In this document: in pieces, positions 45,818-54,552 of the stretch
Position numbering within the stretch: the first letter of the stretch is position 1
How the letters are laid out: each line of letters starts with the position of its first letter
From: Roseateles chitinivorans
Lineage (GTDB): Bacteria; Pseudomonadota; Gammaproteobacteria; Burkholderiales; Burkholderiaceae_C
Reading direction: 5' to 3'
NCBI RefSeq assembly: GCF_002761755.1
Contig: NZ_PEOG01000010.1
Span: forward strand, 1-64,000
Length of the DNA stretch: 64,000 nucleotides
Made by a program: the position numbers and the translations under genes
Notes under the pieces: generated by a model
Told to the model about the DNA's origin: nothing
Databases searched by the model: none
Seen by the model: only the letters and a program-made list of their open reading frames with translations

Positions 45818-46942
45818 TCAAGGCGGCGTGCCGGTGGCGAACTCGCGGTCCATGGCTGCATAACAGCGCTGCTGCGCGGCGGACCAGTCGCCCAGTTGGG
45901 CGGGCTGCAGCCCCGGCTGCATCAGCTGGCGCAGCGCGACGGCCTGGGCCTGCCGCACCAGATGCGCGAGGACGGCCGATTCCGCGCCGCGCCCCGGCCG
46001 AGGCGCCAGCGCCTCGGCGACCTGGGGCGGAAAGCCCCAGTGCTCGACGATCTGCGCCGACCAGGTGGCCGTCAGCGGCAGCAGCTGGCGATGCAGCCCT
46101 TCGCGGTCCAGCGGCGGGACGGACGGGGCGGACATGCCGTCCAGCACGCGGAGCAGGGCCATCATGCCGAGCTGCGAGCTGAGCCCGGCCAGGTAGGCGG
46201 CGAACTCGTCGTCCCCGGCATTGGCCAGTTGCCGTGTGGCGAACGCGGTGCGCTCGCTCAAGTCCCACAGCAGCGTGCCGGCGCGGCTGCCGTAGCGGCC
46301 TTTGCCCTGATGGAAGATCGGCCGCATCGCGGCGCCCATCACCAGCTGATCCAGCCCCTGCTGGCCCAGCACCGTCACCGCGCCGGACAGATCGGTGATC
46401 TCGCGCTCGGTCCGGTAGCGCGGCGAGTTGGCCAGCCGCATCAGCTCGCCGACCAGGCTGGGGTCGCGCGACAGCAGTTGCACCAGTTCGGCCCTTGCCA
46501 CGTCCGGCCGACGCGCCAGCCGCATCAGTTGCGGCAGAACCGCTGGCAGGCGCGGCAGCTGGTCGGCCCATTGGGAGCCGCGCAGCGCCTGCAGGCGCTG
46601 CATCAGCCCCTGTTCGCCAGCGGACGGCCGCACGTCCTTGAGCCGAGACAGGCCCAGCAGCCGCGCGCTGAACTGCAGCCACTCCGGCGAGGCCTCGAGC
46701 GCGGGGAAGACGATCTCGCCCCCGGTGTAGACGGCGGTCTGGGTCGACAACTGGCTGGGCCCGTGCGAGTGCACCGACGCCAGCGGCTGCGACGGCAGTG
46801 TGGCGGCCGCGCCCGGTCCGGCCGGTGCGGCGGACGGCTCCGCCGGTCGCGCGGGCGTGCCAGCGGCGGCGGTAGGTCGGCCGGCCGGCGCGGTATCGCC
46901 GGAGCCGGACAGCAGTTTGCGGAGGGAGGACAGCAGCGCCAT
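45818..46942 (-). CDS. HDOD-domain protein
   Basis: 374 residues, soluble. The N-terminal ~65 residues are Ala/Pro/Gly-rich; an HDOD-like helical domain covers about 115-320: LPRLPAVLPQLMRLARRPDVARAELVQLLSRDPSLVGELMRLANSPRYR, followed by ITDLSGAVTVLGQQGLDQLVMGAAM and WDLSERTAFATRQLA. HDOD proteins lack HD metal residues and act as signalling scaffolds, often in c-di-GMP or chemotaxis-like networks. Convergent with the transporter gene (15-bp gap). No other signalling gene is adjacent. Confidence 0.82.
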   Translation of the reverse strand: MALLSSLRKLLSGSGDTAPAGRPTAAAGTPARPAEPSAAPAGPGAAATLPSQPLASVHSHGPSQLSTQTAVYTGGEIVFPALEASPEWLQFSARLLGLSRLKDVRPSAGEQGLMQRLQALRGSQWADQLPRLPAVLPQLMRLARRPDVARAELVQLLSRDPSLVGELMRLANSPRYRTEREITDLSGAVTVLGQQGLDQLVMGAAMRPIFHQGKGRYGSRAGTLLWDLSERTAFATRQLANAGDDEFAAYLAGLSSQLGMMALLRVLDGMSAPSVPPLDREGLHRQLLPLTATWSAQIVEHWGFPPQVAEALAPRPGRGAESAVLAHLVRQAQAVALRQLMQPGLQPAQLGDWSAAQQRCYAAMDREFATGTPP

Positions 46943-47113
46943 GGTGGGATGTCGGCGGATTATGGTGGGCAGCCCCCGCGCTCATGTTTCGGCCAGGTCA
47001 CGCCACGCCCCCCGATTCGAGTGGGCCGGGCACGCCGCCGATGCCGCGTGTCGATTCCGGCTTGGGCCGTTCGTCGTCTGCAGGTGACCCACCCTCGACT
47101 GAAGGAGATTGCG

Positions 47114-47587
47114 ATGACTGCTTCCGTACCTGCCGTCCCCGCCGCGAACGGCGCGACGCCCTACCTCACCATCCGCGGCGCCGGCGCCGCGATCGACTTC
47201 TACCAGCGCGCCTTCGGCGCCAGGCTCGAGTTGCGGCTCGACGCGCCGGATGGCGTGATGCATGCCGAACTGAGCGTCGGCGGCGCGAAGTTCATGCTGA
47301 CCGAGGAGCGCTCCCACTGCGGCGCGCTGAGCCCCCTGAGCCTGAACGGCAGCGCCACGACGGTGGTGATCTACGTGCCTGACGTCGACGCGACGGTGAA
47401 GACGGCCGAGGGCGCCGGTGCCAAGGTGGAGATGCCGGTGGCCGACCAGTTCTGGGGCGACCGCATGGGGGTGATCGCCGATCCGTTCGGCCACAAGTGG
47501 ATGATCGCCACCCACAAGGAGGACGTCTCCGAGGCCGAGCTCAAGGCGCGCATGGCCAAGATGTTCGCCGAGGGCCAGCCGGGCTGA
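47114..47587 (+). CDS. VOC-family protein (PhnB/glyoxalase-like)
   Basis: 157 residues. A beta-alpha-beta-beta-beta repeat: TPYLTIRGAGAAIDFYQRAFGARLELRLDAPDGVMHAELSVGGAKFMLTEE, then VVIYVPDVDATVKTAEGAGAKVEMPVADQFWGDRMGVIADPFGHKWMIATH. This matches the PhnB-like group of the VOC superfamily (the DPFGHxW end is characteristic). Enzymatic activity unknown; many act on small toxic or modified metabolites. Start fixed by AAGGAGAT just before the ATG. Single gene, convergent with livF. Confidence 0.85.
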   Translation: MTASVPAVPAANGATPYLTIRGAGAAIDFYQRAFGARLELRLDAPDGVMHAELSVGGAKFMLTEERSHCGALSPLSLNGSATTVVIYVPDVDATVKTAEGAGAKVEMPVADQFWGDRMGVIADPFGHKWMIATHKEDVSEAELKARMAKMFAEGQPG

Positions 47588-47639
47588 TACAGCCGGTCGG
47601 CATGCGCCGCCGCGCCCGGTCCGCGGGCGCGCCGCCGGC

Positions 47640-48371
47640 TCAGTGCTGCTTGCGGCTCGCGCCCAGGTAGGTCTCGATGACCCGCGGATCCTTGGCCAGG
47701 TCCGCGGCCTTGCCTTCCAGAGCGATCTCGCCCGTCTCCAGCACATAGCCATAGTCGGCCACCTCGAGCGCCGCCCGGGCGTTCTGCTCGATCAGGAGGA
47801 TGGACACGCCGGCCTCGCGCAGCTGCGCGACGATGCGGAACACCTCCTTGACGATCAGCGGCGCCAGCCCGAGGCTGGGCTCGTCGAGCATCAGCAGCTT
47901 GGGGCGCGCCATCAGCGCGCGCCCGACGGCCAGCATCTGCCGCTCGCCACCGGACAGTGTGCCGGCCAGCTGCGCGCGGCGTTCCTTCAGGCGGGGGAAC
48001 AACGCATAGACGCGCTCCAGCTCATCCCGCCAGTCCTTCACGCCCAGACGCATCGGCCGGAAGCCGCCGAGCACCAGGTTGTCCTCGACCGACATCGTCG
48101 TGAACAACTCGCGTTTCTCGGGCACCAGCGCGAGGCCCTTCATCACGCGTTCCTCCAGGCCCAGCCCATTCACCTCCTCGCCGTCGAACAGGACCTGCCC
48201 GCGCGCGGGCAGCACGCCCATCAGCGCATTCAGCGTGGTGCTCTTGCCGGCGCCGTTGGGTCCGATCACGGTGACCACCTCGCCTTGGCGCAGGCGCAGG
48301 TCCAGCCCGGTGAGCACCTCCGCGCGCCCGTAGCCGGCATGCAGGCCGTTGACCTTCAACAACTCGCTCAT
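47640..48371 (-). CDS. livF: Branched-chain amino acid-type ABC transporter ATPase (LivF-like)
   Basis: 243 residues. VNGLHAGYGRAEVLTGLDLRL, Walker [45 protein letters not shown] (signature and Walker B), then VSILLIEQNARAALEVADYGYVLETGEIAL, the LivF hallmark ending. It energises a HAAT-type importer for branched-chain amino acids, amides, urea or similar. It begins one base after the stop of the LivM-LivG gene, so tightly coupled. Confidence 0.92.
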   Translation of the reverse strand: MSELLKVNGLHAGYGRAEVLTGLDLRLRQGEVVTVIGPNGAGKSTTLNALMGVLPARGQVLFDGEEVNGLGLEERVMKGLALVPEKRELFTTMSVEDNLVLGGFRPMRLGVKDWRDELERVYALFPRLKERRAQLAGTLSGGERQMLAVGRALMARPKLLMLDEPSLGLAPLIVKEVFRIVAQLREAGVSILLIEQNARAALEVADYGYVLETGEIALEGKAADLAKDPRVIETYLGASRKQH

Positions 48372-48372
48372 C

Positions 48373-50223
48373 TCAGTGTTCCGTTCCCAGGTAGGCCGCG
48401 CGCACTTCGGGACTGGCCTGCACCTCGGCGGGCGTGCCCTCGATCAGCTTGGTCCCGAACTCCATCACGACGATGCGGTCCGTCAGGCCCATCACGAAGT
48501 CCATGTCGTGCTCGACCAGCAGGATGCTCATGCCCTCGGTCCGCAGTTGCCGCAGCACCGCCGCCAGCGCCTGCTTCTCCTTGTGGCGCAGGCCGGCGGC
48601 CGGCTCGTCGAGCAGCAGCAGCGACGGGTCGGCGCAGAGCGCCCGAGCGATCTCCATCAGCCGCTGCGGCCCCAGCGCCAGGTTGCCGGCCAGCTCGTGC
48701 AGGTGGTCCTGCATGCCGATGCGGCGCAGCTGCGATTCGGCCTCGGCGAACAGGCGCCGCTCCTCGGCGCGATCGAACCGGAGCATCGCCTTCGCCGTGC
48801 CGCTGTGCGAGCGCAGATAGCCACCCAGCGCGACGTTCTCCAGCACCGTCATGTCCGCGATCATCTTCACGTGCTGGAAGGTCCGGGAGAGGCCGCGACG
48901 CGCGATCTGGCGCGCGGGCAGTCCGGTGATCGACTCGCCCGCGAAGCGCAGTTCGCCGCTGGTCGCCGGCAGCACGCCGGACACCAGGTTGAAGGTCGTG
49001 GACTTGCCGGCGCCGTTGGGGCCGATCAGTCCCATGATCTCGCCCGCGCGCAGCTCGAAGCTGACGTCGTTGACGGCGACCAGCCCGCCGAACTGCTTGC
49101 GCAGCTTGTCGACCCGCAGCAGCACCGAGCCGGCCTGCGGTTTGGGCCGCGCCTCGAGCGCGGCGGCGCCCTCCCAGTCCCGCTCGCGGCGAGCCGGCGG
49201 CCACCAGCGCGACAGCAGCCCCTGAAGGGACGGCCACAGCCCCTTGGGCGCGTACTTCAGCATCAGCACCAGCACGACACCGAGCACGATGATCTCGAAG
49301 TTGCCGTTGCTGCCGAGCAGCGCGGGCAGCAGCTCCTTGAGCTGGTCCTCGATGATCTTGAACACGCCCGCGCCGACGAACGCGCCCCAGACGCTGGACA
49401 CGCCGCCCACGACGGCCATGAACAGGTATTCGATGCCCATCTTCAGCCCGAAGGGACTGGGGTTCACCGTGCGCTGGACATGCGCGAACAGCCAGCCGGA
49501 CACCGAGGCCAGCAGCGCCGCGATCAGGAAGATCACGACCTTGTAGCGGAAGGTGGAGACACCCATCGACTCGGCCATCACCGTCGCGCCGCCGAGCGCG
49601 CGGATGGCCCGCCCGGGGCGGGAATCCAGCAGGTTGCGCACGGCGAGCGCGCCGAGGATCGCGAACAGCCAGATCAGGTAGTAGATGGCACGGCCGTCGG
49701 CCAGGCTCACTCCGAAGAGCTCGATCGCCGGCACGCCGAGCAGGCCGTCGTACTTGCCCAGCGACTCCATGTTGGCGATCGTGAAGTTCAGGCTCAGCGC
49801 CCAGGCGATGGTCGCGAGCGGCAGGTAGTGGCCGGACATCCGCAGCGTGATCAGCGCCAGCACCAGCGCGATCGCCAGCGTGACCGCCAGGCCCGCGGCC
49901 AGGCCGAGCCAGGGCGACAGGCCGTAGCGCGCGCTGAGCAGCGCCGTCGTGTACGCGCCCACCCCGACGAAAGCGGCCTGGCCGAAGGAGGTCAGCCCGC
50001 CGACGCCGGTCAGCAGCACCAGGCCGAGCGCGACCAGCGCGAACATGCCGATGTAGTTCAGCTGCGTGATCCAGAACTCGGGCACCGGCAACAGCGGCAG
50101 CACCGCCAGGACCGCCAGCAGCAGCACCGGCGCCAGGCGACGCGACCACGGACGCGCCGCGGCGGACGCAGGGGACGAGGCATTCATGGCGGCTCGATCG
50201 GAGGTCACGTCAATGCTCTTCAT
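48373..50223 (-). CDS. LivM-LivG fusion: ABC permease with C-terminal ATPase
   Basis: 616 residues. Residues ~30-335 form a LivM permease: [36 protein letters not shown], then [37 protein letters not shown] and [16 protein letters not shown]. Residues ~365-616 form a LivG ATPase: [16 protein letters not shown], Walker [25 protein letters not shown] in place of the usual LSLGxQR signature, Walker [12 protein letters not shown], and [24 protein letters not shown]. The fusion fixes permease and ATPase at 1:1. The second ATPase is LivF. Start at 50223 or at the Met at 50187. It overlaps livH by 14 bp. Confidence 0.92.
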   Translation of the reverse strand: MKSIDVTSDRAAMNASSPASAAARPWSRRLAPVLLLAVLAVLPLLPVPEFWITQLNYIGMFALVALGLVLLTGVGGLTSFGQAAFVGVGAYTTALLSARYGLSPWLGLAAGLAVTLAIALVLALITLRMSGHYLPLATIAWALSLNFTIANMESLGKYDGLLGVPAIELFGVSLADGRAIYYLIWLFAILGALAVRNLLDSRPGRAIRALGGATVMAESMGVSTFRYKVVIFLIAALLASVSGWLFAHVQRTVNPSPFGLKMGIEYLFMAVVGGVSSVWGAFVGAGVFKIIEDQLKELLPALLGSNGNFEIIVLGVVLVLMLKYAPKGLWPSLQGLLSRWWPPARRERDWEGAAALEARPKPQAGSVLLRVDKLRKQFGGLVAVNDVSFELRAGEIMGLIGPNGAGKSTTFNLVSGVLPATSGELRFAGESITGLPARQIARRGLSRTFQHVKMIADMTVLENVALGGYLRSHSGTAKAMLRFDRAEERRLFAEAESQLRRIGMQDHLHELAGNLALGPQRLMEIARALCADPSLLLLDEPAAGLRHKEKQALAAVLRQLRTEGMSILLVEHDMDFVMGLTDRIVVMEFGTKLIEGTPAEVQASPEVRAAYLGTEH

Positions 50224-51244
50224 GGTGCGGGTCGCGCCAGCTGCGCCACAGCAGCACCGGCAGGATGGTGGTGAAGACGATGACCTCCTTGAAGGCGCTG
50301 GCCCAGAAGGAACTGAAGGACTCGATCAGGCCGACGAGCAGCGCGCCCAGGGCCGCGCCCGGATAACTCGAGAGTCCGGCGAAGACCGCGGCGACGAAGC
50401 CCTTCAGGCCGATGAGGAAGCCGCTGTCGTAGAAGATCGTCGTGGTCGGGCTGATCAGGATGCCGGACAGCGCGCCGATGAAGGCCGCCAGCGTGAACGA
50501 GAGCCGCCCGGCCGAGGTGCTGGAGATGCCCATCAGCCGCGCGCCGAGCCGGTTCACCGCGGTCGCGCGCAGCGCCTTGCCGTAGAGGCTCCTGTCGAAG
50601 AACAACCACAGCGCCACGATCAGCGCCGCCGAGGCCATCACGATGATCAGCGTCTGGCCCGAGAACATCAGCGGCCCGGCTGCGTAGCTCGCGTCCCAGA
50701 AGCTCGGATTGCGCGAGCCCTCCGCGCCGAAGAACACCAGGCCCAATCCGGTCAGCGCGAAGTGCACCCCGACCGACACGATCAGCAGCACCAGCACCGA
50801 GGCGTCCGCCAGCGACTGGTAGGCCAGGCGGTACAACAGCCCGCCCATCGGCGTGACCACCGCCAGCGTCAGCAGCGCCTGCGCCACCAGCGGCAGCTTC
50901 ATCGGCGCCAGCCAGAGCGCGCACAGCCCGATCGCCACGCCGGGCAAGGCGCGCAGCGCGATCGGCGCGAGTTCCGCCCCGAGGCGGCCGGCGCGCGCGG
51001 CGGCGATCAGGTCCAGCACCGCGGCCAGCAACGCCATCGCGATCAGGAAGTGGATCGTCATCGGCGTGTGGCCGAGCTGCAGTCCCGCCAGCGTCAGCGC
51101 GCCGAAAGCGACGAACTCCCCCTGAGGAATGAAGATCACCCGCGTGACCGCGAACACGAGGACCAGGGCCAGTGCCAGCAGCGCGTAGACCGCGCCGTTG
51201 GTGACCCCGTCCAGCACCAGGATGCTTGCAATCGCCCCGTCCAC
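50210..51244 (-). CDS. livH: Branched-chain amino acid-type ABC transporter permease (LivH-like)
   Basis: 344 residues from a GTG at 51244, chosen because AGGAG lies five bases upstream and the family sequence begins right there ([43 protein letters not shown]). An ATG at 51331 would add 29 low-complexity residues. About eight helices; [26 protein letters not shown] and [35 protein letters not shown] are LivH-typical. First gene of livH-livMG-livF; no periplasmic binding protein gene is present in the cluster. Confidence 0.9.
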   Translation of the reverse strand: MDGAIASILVLDGVTNGAVYALLALALVLVFAVTRVIFIPQGEFVAFGALTLAGLQLGHTPMTIHFLIAMALLAAVLDLIAAARAGRLGAELAPIALRALPGVAIGLCALWLAPMKLPLVAQALLTLAVVTPMGGLLYRLAYQSLADASVLVLLIVSVGVHFALTGLGLVFFGAEGSRNPSFWDASYAAGPLMFSGQTLIIVMASAALIVALWLFFDRSLYGKALRATAVNRLGARLMGISSTSAGRLSFTLAAFIGALSGILISPTTTIFYDSGFLIGLKGFVAAVFAGLSSYPGAALGALLVGLIESFSSFWASAFKEVIVFTTILPVLLWRSWRDPHHEEH

Positions 51245-51436
51245 CTTGTCTCCTGTCGTGGTACCGGGCGAGGCCGTTGATCGCGCGCCACCGATGCTTG
51301 CCGGGGGCGTCGCGACCGCTCCGAAGGCCATCGCCCGGGGGTTGGTCGTTCATGCGACGTGTGGCGACCGACTCTAGCGGGAAGCCCCCAGCGCTCTGTC
51401 AGTGGATGCCGCATTGACATTTCGCAATTGATTAAT

Positions 51437-51448
51437 CCGACCGGTCGG
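51437..51448. promoter_or_regulatory. TetR-type palindromic operator between livH and the enoyl-CoA hydratase gene
   Basis: CCGACCGGTCGG, a perfect 12-bp palindrome, lies in the divergent region just after an AT-rich stretch (AATTGATTAAT) and near a TTGACA (51414-51419). Sites of this form are bound by TetR-family repressors of acyl-CoA and related catabolic genes in proteobacteria. No TetR gene is in the window. Confidence 0.5.
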
Positions 51449-51495
51449 TCGAAGTTGAGGCTCGGGAGGACGGCTTGTGCTAGGCGCCGCTTCGC

Positions 51496-51501
51496 TAGAC
51501 T
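51496..51501 (+). promoter_or_regulatory. -10-like box 8 nt before ATG
   Basis: TAGACT, then GCGCCGCC, then ATG at 51510; no ribosome binding site is seen. Possible leaderless start of the enoyl-CoA hydratase gene. Confidence 0.4.
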
Positions 51502-51509
51502 GCGCCGCC

Positions 51510-52268
51510 ATGCCCCAATACCTGCCCGCGCTGGAGATCGACGGCCCGCTCGCCCGGGTGACGCTGCGTCGACCGCATGTCGCCAACCGGCTCGAGCTGA
51601 TCGACCTGCAGACGCTGCAGGCCCACCTGCGCGAGGTCGAGGCCACGCCGACGGTCCGCGTGCTGCTGCTGTGCGCCGAGGGCCGGCACTTCTGCAGCGG
51701 CTTCAACATCGACGCGGTGCCCGGCGTGGACGCGGGCGCCTTGTTCGAATCGCTGGCCGACGCCTGGGAACAGGCCCGGCCCGTGACCGTCGCTGCGATC
51801 CAGGGCGGTGTCTACGGCGGCGCCACCGACCTCGCCCTGGCTTGCGATTTCCGGCTCGGCGTGCAGCGATGCGAGATGTTCGTACCCGCCGCGCGATTGG
51901 GGCTGCACTTCTATCGCGGCGGCATGGAGCGGTATGTGAACCGGCTGGGGCTGTCGATGGCCAAGCGGGTGCTGCTGGCCGGCGAAACCTTGGACGCCGA
52001 GGCGATGCGCGCCAGCGGCTTCCTGGATCAACTGCTCGACGACGGCGAAGCGCTCGATGCGGCGGTGCAGGCCTTGTGCGAGCGGCTCTGCGGCTTCGCG
52101 CCGCTGGCGCTGGCCGGCATGAAACGCCATCTGAACGCGATCGCCAACGGCCGACTCGACGCGGAGGCGCTGCTGGCGGACATCGCGGTATCGAACGCGT
52201 CGGAGGATCTGGCGGAGGGCGTCCGCGCCTGGCAGGAAAAGCGCGCGCCCAAATTCAAGGGCCGCTGA
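51510..52268 (+). CDS. Enoyl-CoA hydratase/isomerase-family protein
   Basis: 252 residues. Crotonase fold: LARVTLRRPHVANRLELIDLQTLQAHLRE, the first oxyanion loop in EGRHFCSGFNIDAVPG, then AIQGGVYGGATDLALACDFRLGVQ (second oxyanion Gly) and PAARLGLHFYRGGMERYVNRLG. At the two usual catalytic Glu positions (Glu-Ala and Pro-Glu-Ile/Gly-Leu regions) Gly-Gly-Ala-Thr and Pro-Ala-Ala-Arg are found. Ordinary hydratase chemistry is therefore doubtful; isomerase, hydrolase or decarboxylase activity is possible. Divergent from livH across a TetR-type operator. Confidence 0.85.
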   Translation: MPQYLPALEIDGPLARVTLRRPHVANRLELIDLQTLQAHLREVEATPTVRVLLLCAEGRHFCSGFNIDAVPGVDAGALFESLADAWEQARPVTVAAIQGGVYGGATDLALACDFRLGVQRCEMFVPAARLGLHFYRGGMERYVNRLGLSMAKRVLLAGETLDAEAMRASGFLDQLLDDGEALDAAVQALCERLCGFAPLALAGMKRHLNAIANGRLDAEALLADIAVSNASEDLAEGVRAWQEKRAPKFKGR

Positions 52269-52325
52269 TCGGCGCCCTGACGGGGGCACGAGGGCAGGAT
52301 GGTCGCCGCCTGCGTCAGGCGGCCG

Positions 52326-52883
52326 TCAGACCGTTTCCAACTCGTGGCGCCAGGTGTGCAGGTGCAGGCAGACCTTCGCGGTGGCGCGGCGTAGGTCGAG
52401 TTCCTCACGTTTGGTCCACACCCGGGCCTCATCTCGCTCCCCCAGCGCGATCACGCCGAAGGTCCGGCCGTTGATCTGGCCGCTGACGTCCAGCATCGCG
52501 CGCCAGGTCGGCGGGGGCTGCAGGGCGCTCAAACGGGGGTCGACGCGCGCATCGGCGCAGTTGAAGACGCCTTCGGACAGCAAGGCGTCGAAATAGCCGG
52601 GATAGGCGCGCTGCTCGCAAACCGGCGGCTGGCGGCTCGGTCCGTCGATCGCGTGGGCGCCGAGGCAGCGCAGGCGGTAGGCGCCCGGTTCGCCGTCGAG
52701 CAGCCAGAGGCTCGCGTGCGAACTGCGGAAGTGACCGCACAGGGCCTCGCTGATGGCCAGCGCGTAGCGCTCGGCCAGATCGCCGGCGGTCTCCAGGCCG
52801 CTGTCGCGAGCTTCGGTCGCCGGCCATTCCAGTTCCTGACTTGCCGCCCGCATGGCGGCAAACAGCCCCTCGATCCTTTCCAT
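52326..52883 (-). CDS. GAF-domain protein
   Basis: 185 residues from the ATG at 52883. One GAF-like domain spans about 40-180: ISEALCGHFRSSHASLWLLDGEPGAYRLRCLGAHA, EGVFNCADARVDPRLSAL, TWRAMLDVSGQINGRTFGVIALGERDEARVWTKREELDL. It shows the Cys/Asp pattern of small-molecule-binding GAF proteins but has no output domain, so it may act through a partner. Convergent with the enoyl-CoA hydratase gene. Confidence 0.78.
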   Translation of the reverse strand: MERIEGLFAAMRAASQELEWPATEARDSGLETAGDLAERYALAISEALCGHFRSSHASLWLLDGEPGAYRLRCLGAHAIDGPSRQPPVCEQRAYPGYFDALLSEGVFNCADARVDPRLSALQPPPTWRAMLDVSGQINGRTFGVIALGERDEARVWTKREELDLRRATAKVCLHLHTWRHELETV

Positions 52884-53181
52884 CGCTGCGCTCGCTCCCT
52901 CATGTGTCCTTGTGATTGACGCCACGGTGAACGGCGCGGGCGGCATTCTAGGTGTTTTCCCTAAACGCTGCCAAGCGGCCCCGAGCCTGTGTTACAGGCC
53001 CGCCGGTGCGACGAATGTCTCTTGCAACCGATTCGGGCGACCTTCGCGCGAGGTCATTAGCGATGCCCCGGTACGGGGAGGGTCCGGCTTATAGGAAAAT
53101 ACGGGTTTCGCCGTCTGTCCCTGGGGGGAACTTGGGACGGTCGGCGCGGCATTTCAAACTCTTATCAGGATCAGGATCAGC
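52884..53181 (+). other. Intergenic region before the first Cys4 gene (298 bp)
   Basis: No convincing gene. It has CCCCG/CGGGG around GTA (near 53066-53078), a TATAGG box (near 53090) that may serve the plus-strand Cys4 gene, and a short AGGATC direct repeat (53167-53179) that supplies ribosome-binding-site-like AGGA just before the GTG at 53182. Confidence 0.4.
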
Positions 53182-53421
53182 GTGGCCAAGGATACGACCA
53201 AGACGACCATCGAAGCCGATGGTCTGCGCTATCGCTCTAAAGCTCCCGGCTCGCCCTTCGCGGCGACCTCGTCATTTGGCGCGGCGACCATGTCGTGCTT
53301 CCTTTGCGGCAAGCATCGCCCCCGTGCGCTGCTGAAGTCCCGCAAGCTGCTGGGCAAGTCCCAGCCGGTCTGCGCTCCGTCCTGCAAGGAACTGGAAGAG
53401 CAGCTGGCGACCAAGAAGTAA
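53182..53421 (+). CDS. Small Cys4 (zinc-ribbon-like) protein, paralogue A
   Basis: 79 residues, GTG start. Four cysteines in a C-x2-C ... C-x3-C pattern: C39 and C42 in MSCFLCGKHRP, C64 and C68 in PVCAPSCKE, 21 residues between the pairs. This suggests a small zinc-binding knuckle. N-terminal region: TIEADGLRYRSKAPGSPF. The same layout is found in the gene at 54220-54423. I do not recognise a characterised family; small basic Cys4 proteins often bind RNA, DNA or a protein partner. It converges with tdk (37-bp gap). Confidence 0.7.
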   Translation: MAKDTTKTTIEADGLRYRSKAPGSPFAATSSFGAATMSCFLCGKHRPRALLKSRKLLGKSQPVCAPSCKELEEQLATKK

Positions 53422-53458
53422 GCCCAGGCTTACCCGGCGTCCGTAGGACGCCATGTCC

Positions 53459-54019
53459 TCAGGACGCCCTGAAGCAGCGTCCACAGACCGCGCGGTAACG
53501 GGAGTTGCCGCCGATCTCGACCTGCGCGCCCTCGGTCAGCTTCCGGCCGGCGGCGTCGACACGCATGTTCATCGTCGCCTTGCGGCCGCAGTCGCAGATG
53601 GTCTTCATCTCGTCCATCTCGTCGGCCAGCGCCAGCAGCGCCGCGGAACCGGTGAACAAGGCCCCCCGGAAGTCGGTTCGCAGCCCGTAGCAGATCACGG
53701 GCACATGCCGCATGTGCGCGATCTCATGGAGCGACCAGACCTGGTCCTGCGTGAGGAACTGCGCCTCGTCCAGCAGGATGCAGGCGATGCCCGGCGACTG
53801 CGTGATCAGCGCGCGGAAGTCCGTCTCGGCGGTGAACACCTCCGCCACGCGCTGCGGCCCCAGCCGCGAGGTGATGAAGCCCTTGCCATAGCGGTCGTCG
53901 ACGCCGGCGGTGAACAGGCGCACCGCATGGCCGCGCTCTTCATAGTTGTGCGCCACCTGCAGCAGGGCGGTGGACTTGCCGGCATTCATCGCGGCGTAGC
54001 GGAAAAACAGTTTGGCCAT
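53459..54019 (-). CDS. tdk: Thymidine kinase
   Basis: 186 residues. P-loop YAAMNAGKST (about 8-17), the catalytic ILLDEAQFLTQDQV with the conserved Asp-Glu, YGLRTDFRGALF, and zinc-site cysteines in ICDCGRKATM and VCGRCF at the C-terminus. It phosphorylates thymidine with ATP for salvage. Start at MAKLFFRYAAMNAGKS, the family N-terminus. Flanked on both sides by the two Cys4 paralogues on the opposite strand. Confidence 0.95.
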   Translation of the reverse strand: MAKLFFRYAAMNAGKSTALLQVAHNYEERGHAVRLFTAGVDDRYGKGFITSRLGPQRVAEVFTAETDFRALITQSPGIACILLDEAQFLTQDQVWSLHEIAHMRHVPVICYGLRTDFRGALFTGSAALLALADEMDEMKTICDCGRKATMNMRVDAAGRKLTEGAQVEIGGNSRYRAVCGRCFRAS

Positions 54020-54219
54020 GGTCCTCGAACACCGGGCCCGCCCGGGAGCGGGCGATTGTCGGCGCAATTGCGACCGTTCGTCGGCCGGTGCTTTCACCCC
54101 CGGGCAAGCGATGTAGCGGGGCGTCATACGCCCCACCTAATATGGATCGCGAGGGAATCGATGCACCGCCGGGACACGACCCCGCCGGTGCGAACAAGAG
54201 CGCCAAGCGAAGCGAGACC

Positions 54220-54423
54220 ATGAGCAAAGACACCAGCACCGCCGTTCGGGAAGACGGCCTGCGCTACGCCTCCAAGCTGGGAGGGTCGCCGTTTCAGGGT
54301 AGCGGCCAGACCCGTTCCTGCTTCAAGTGCGGTCGGCACCGTCCTCCGAGCAGCCTGCAGTCCAAGCGCATCCTGGGCCGGACCGAACTGGTCTGCAAGC
54401 CCGCCTGCGAACCGAAGACCTGA
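54220..54423 (+). CDS. Small Cys4 (zinc-ribbon-like) protein, paralogue B
   Basis: 67 residues. MSKDTSTAVREDGLRYASKLGGSPF, then C34/C37 in RSCFKCGRHRP, and C59/C63 in LVCKPACE. The cysteine spacing (C-x2-C, 21, C-x3-C) is identical to paralogue A, and DGLRY.SK..GSPF, SCF.CG.HRP, SK..LG and VC.P.C are shared. An in-frame ATG at 54142 would add 26 unrelated residues, so I use 54220. It is divergent from tdk, and the spacing to proQ (129 bp) suggests a separate unit. Function unknown. Confidence 0.7.
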   Translation: MSKDTSTAVREDGLRYASKLGGSPFQGSGQTRSCFKCGRHRPPSSLQSKRILGRTELVCKPACEPKT

Positions 54424-54552
54424 TTCCCCTTCCCGGCGGCTGTTCTCAGGCAGGACGGACGGCCGCCGTCGATCGGCGCGAATTGCCACGCCCGCGCGGC
54501 TATGGGCACAATCCCCCTTTTTCCCGAAGGCCGGCCCCGCGCCGCTTGATGC

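Noticed and set aside
53166-53181. AGGATC short direct repeat as a regulatory repeat
   Set aside because: Only two to three 6-bp units; more simply the ribosome-binding sequence before the GTG.
54142-54219. Longer N-terminus for Cys4 paralogue B from an ATG at 54142
   Set aside because: The extra residues have no counterpart in paralogue A, whose homology begins at M-x-K-D-T; no ribosome binding site at 54142.
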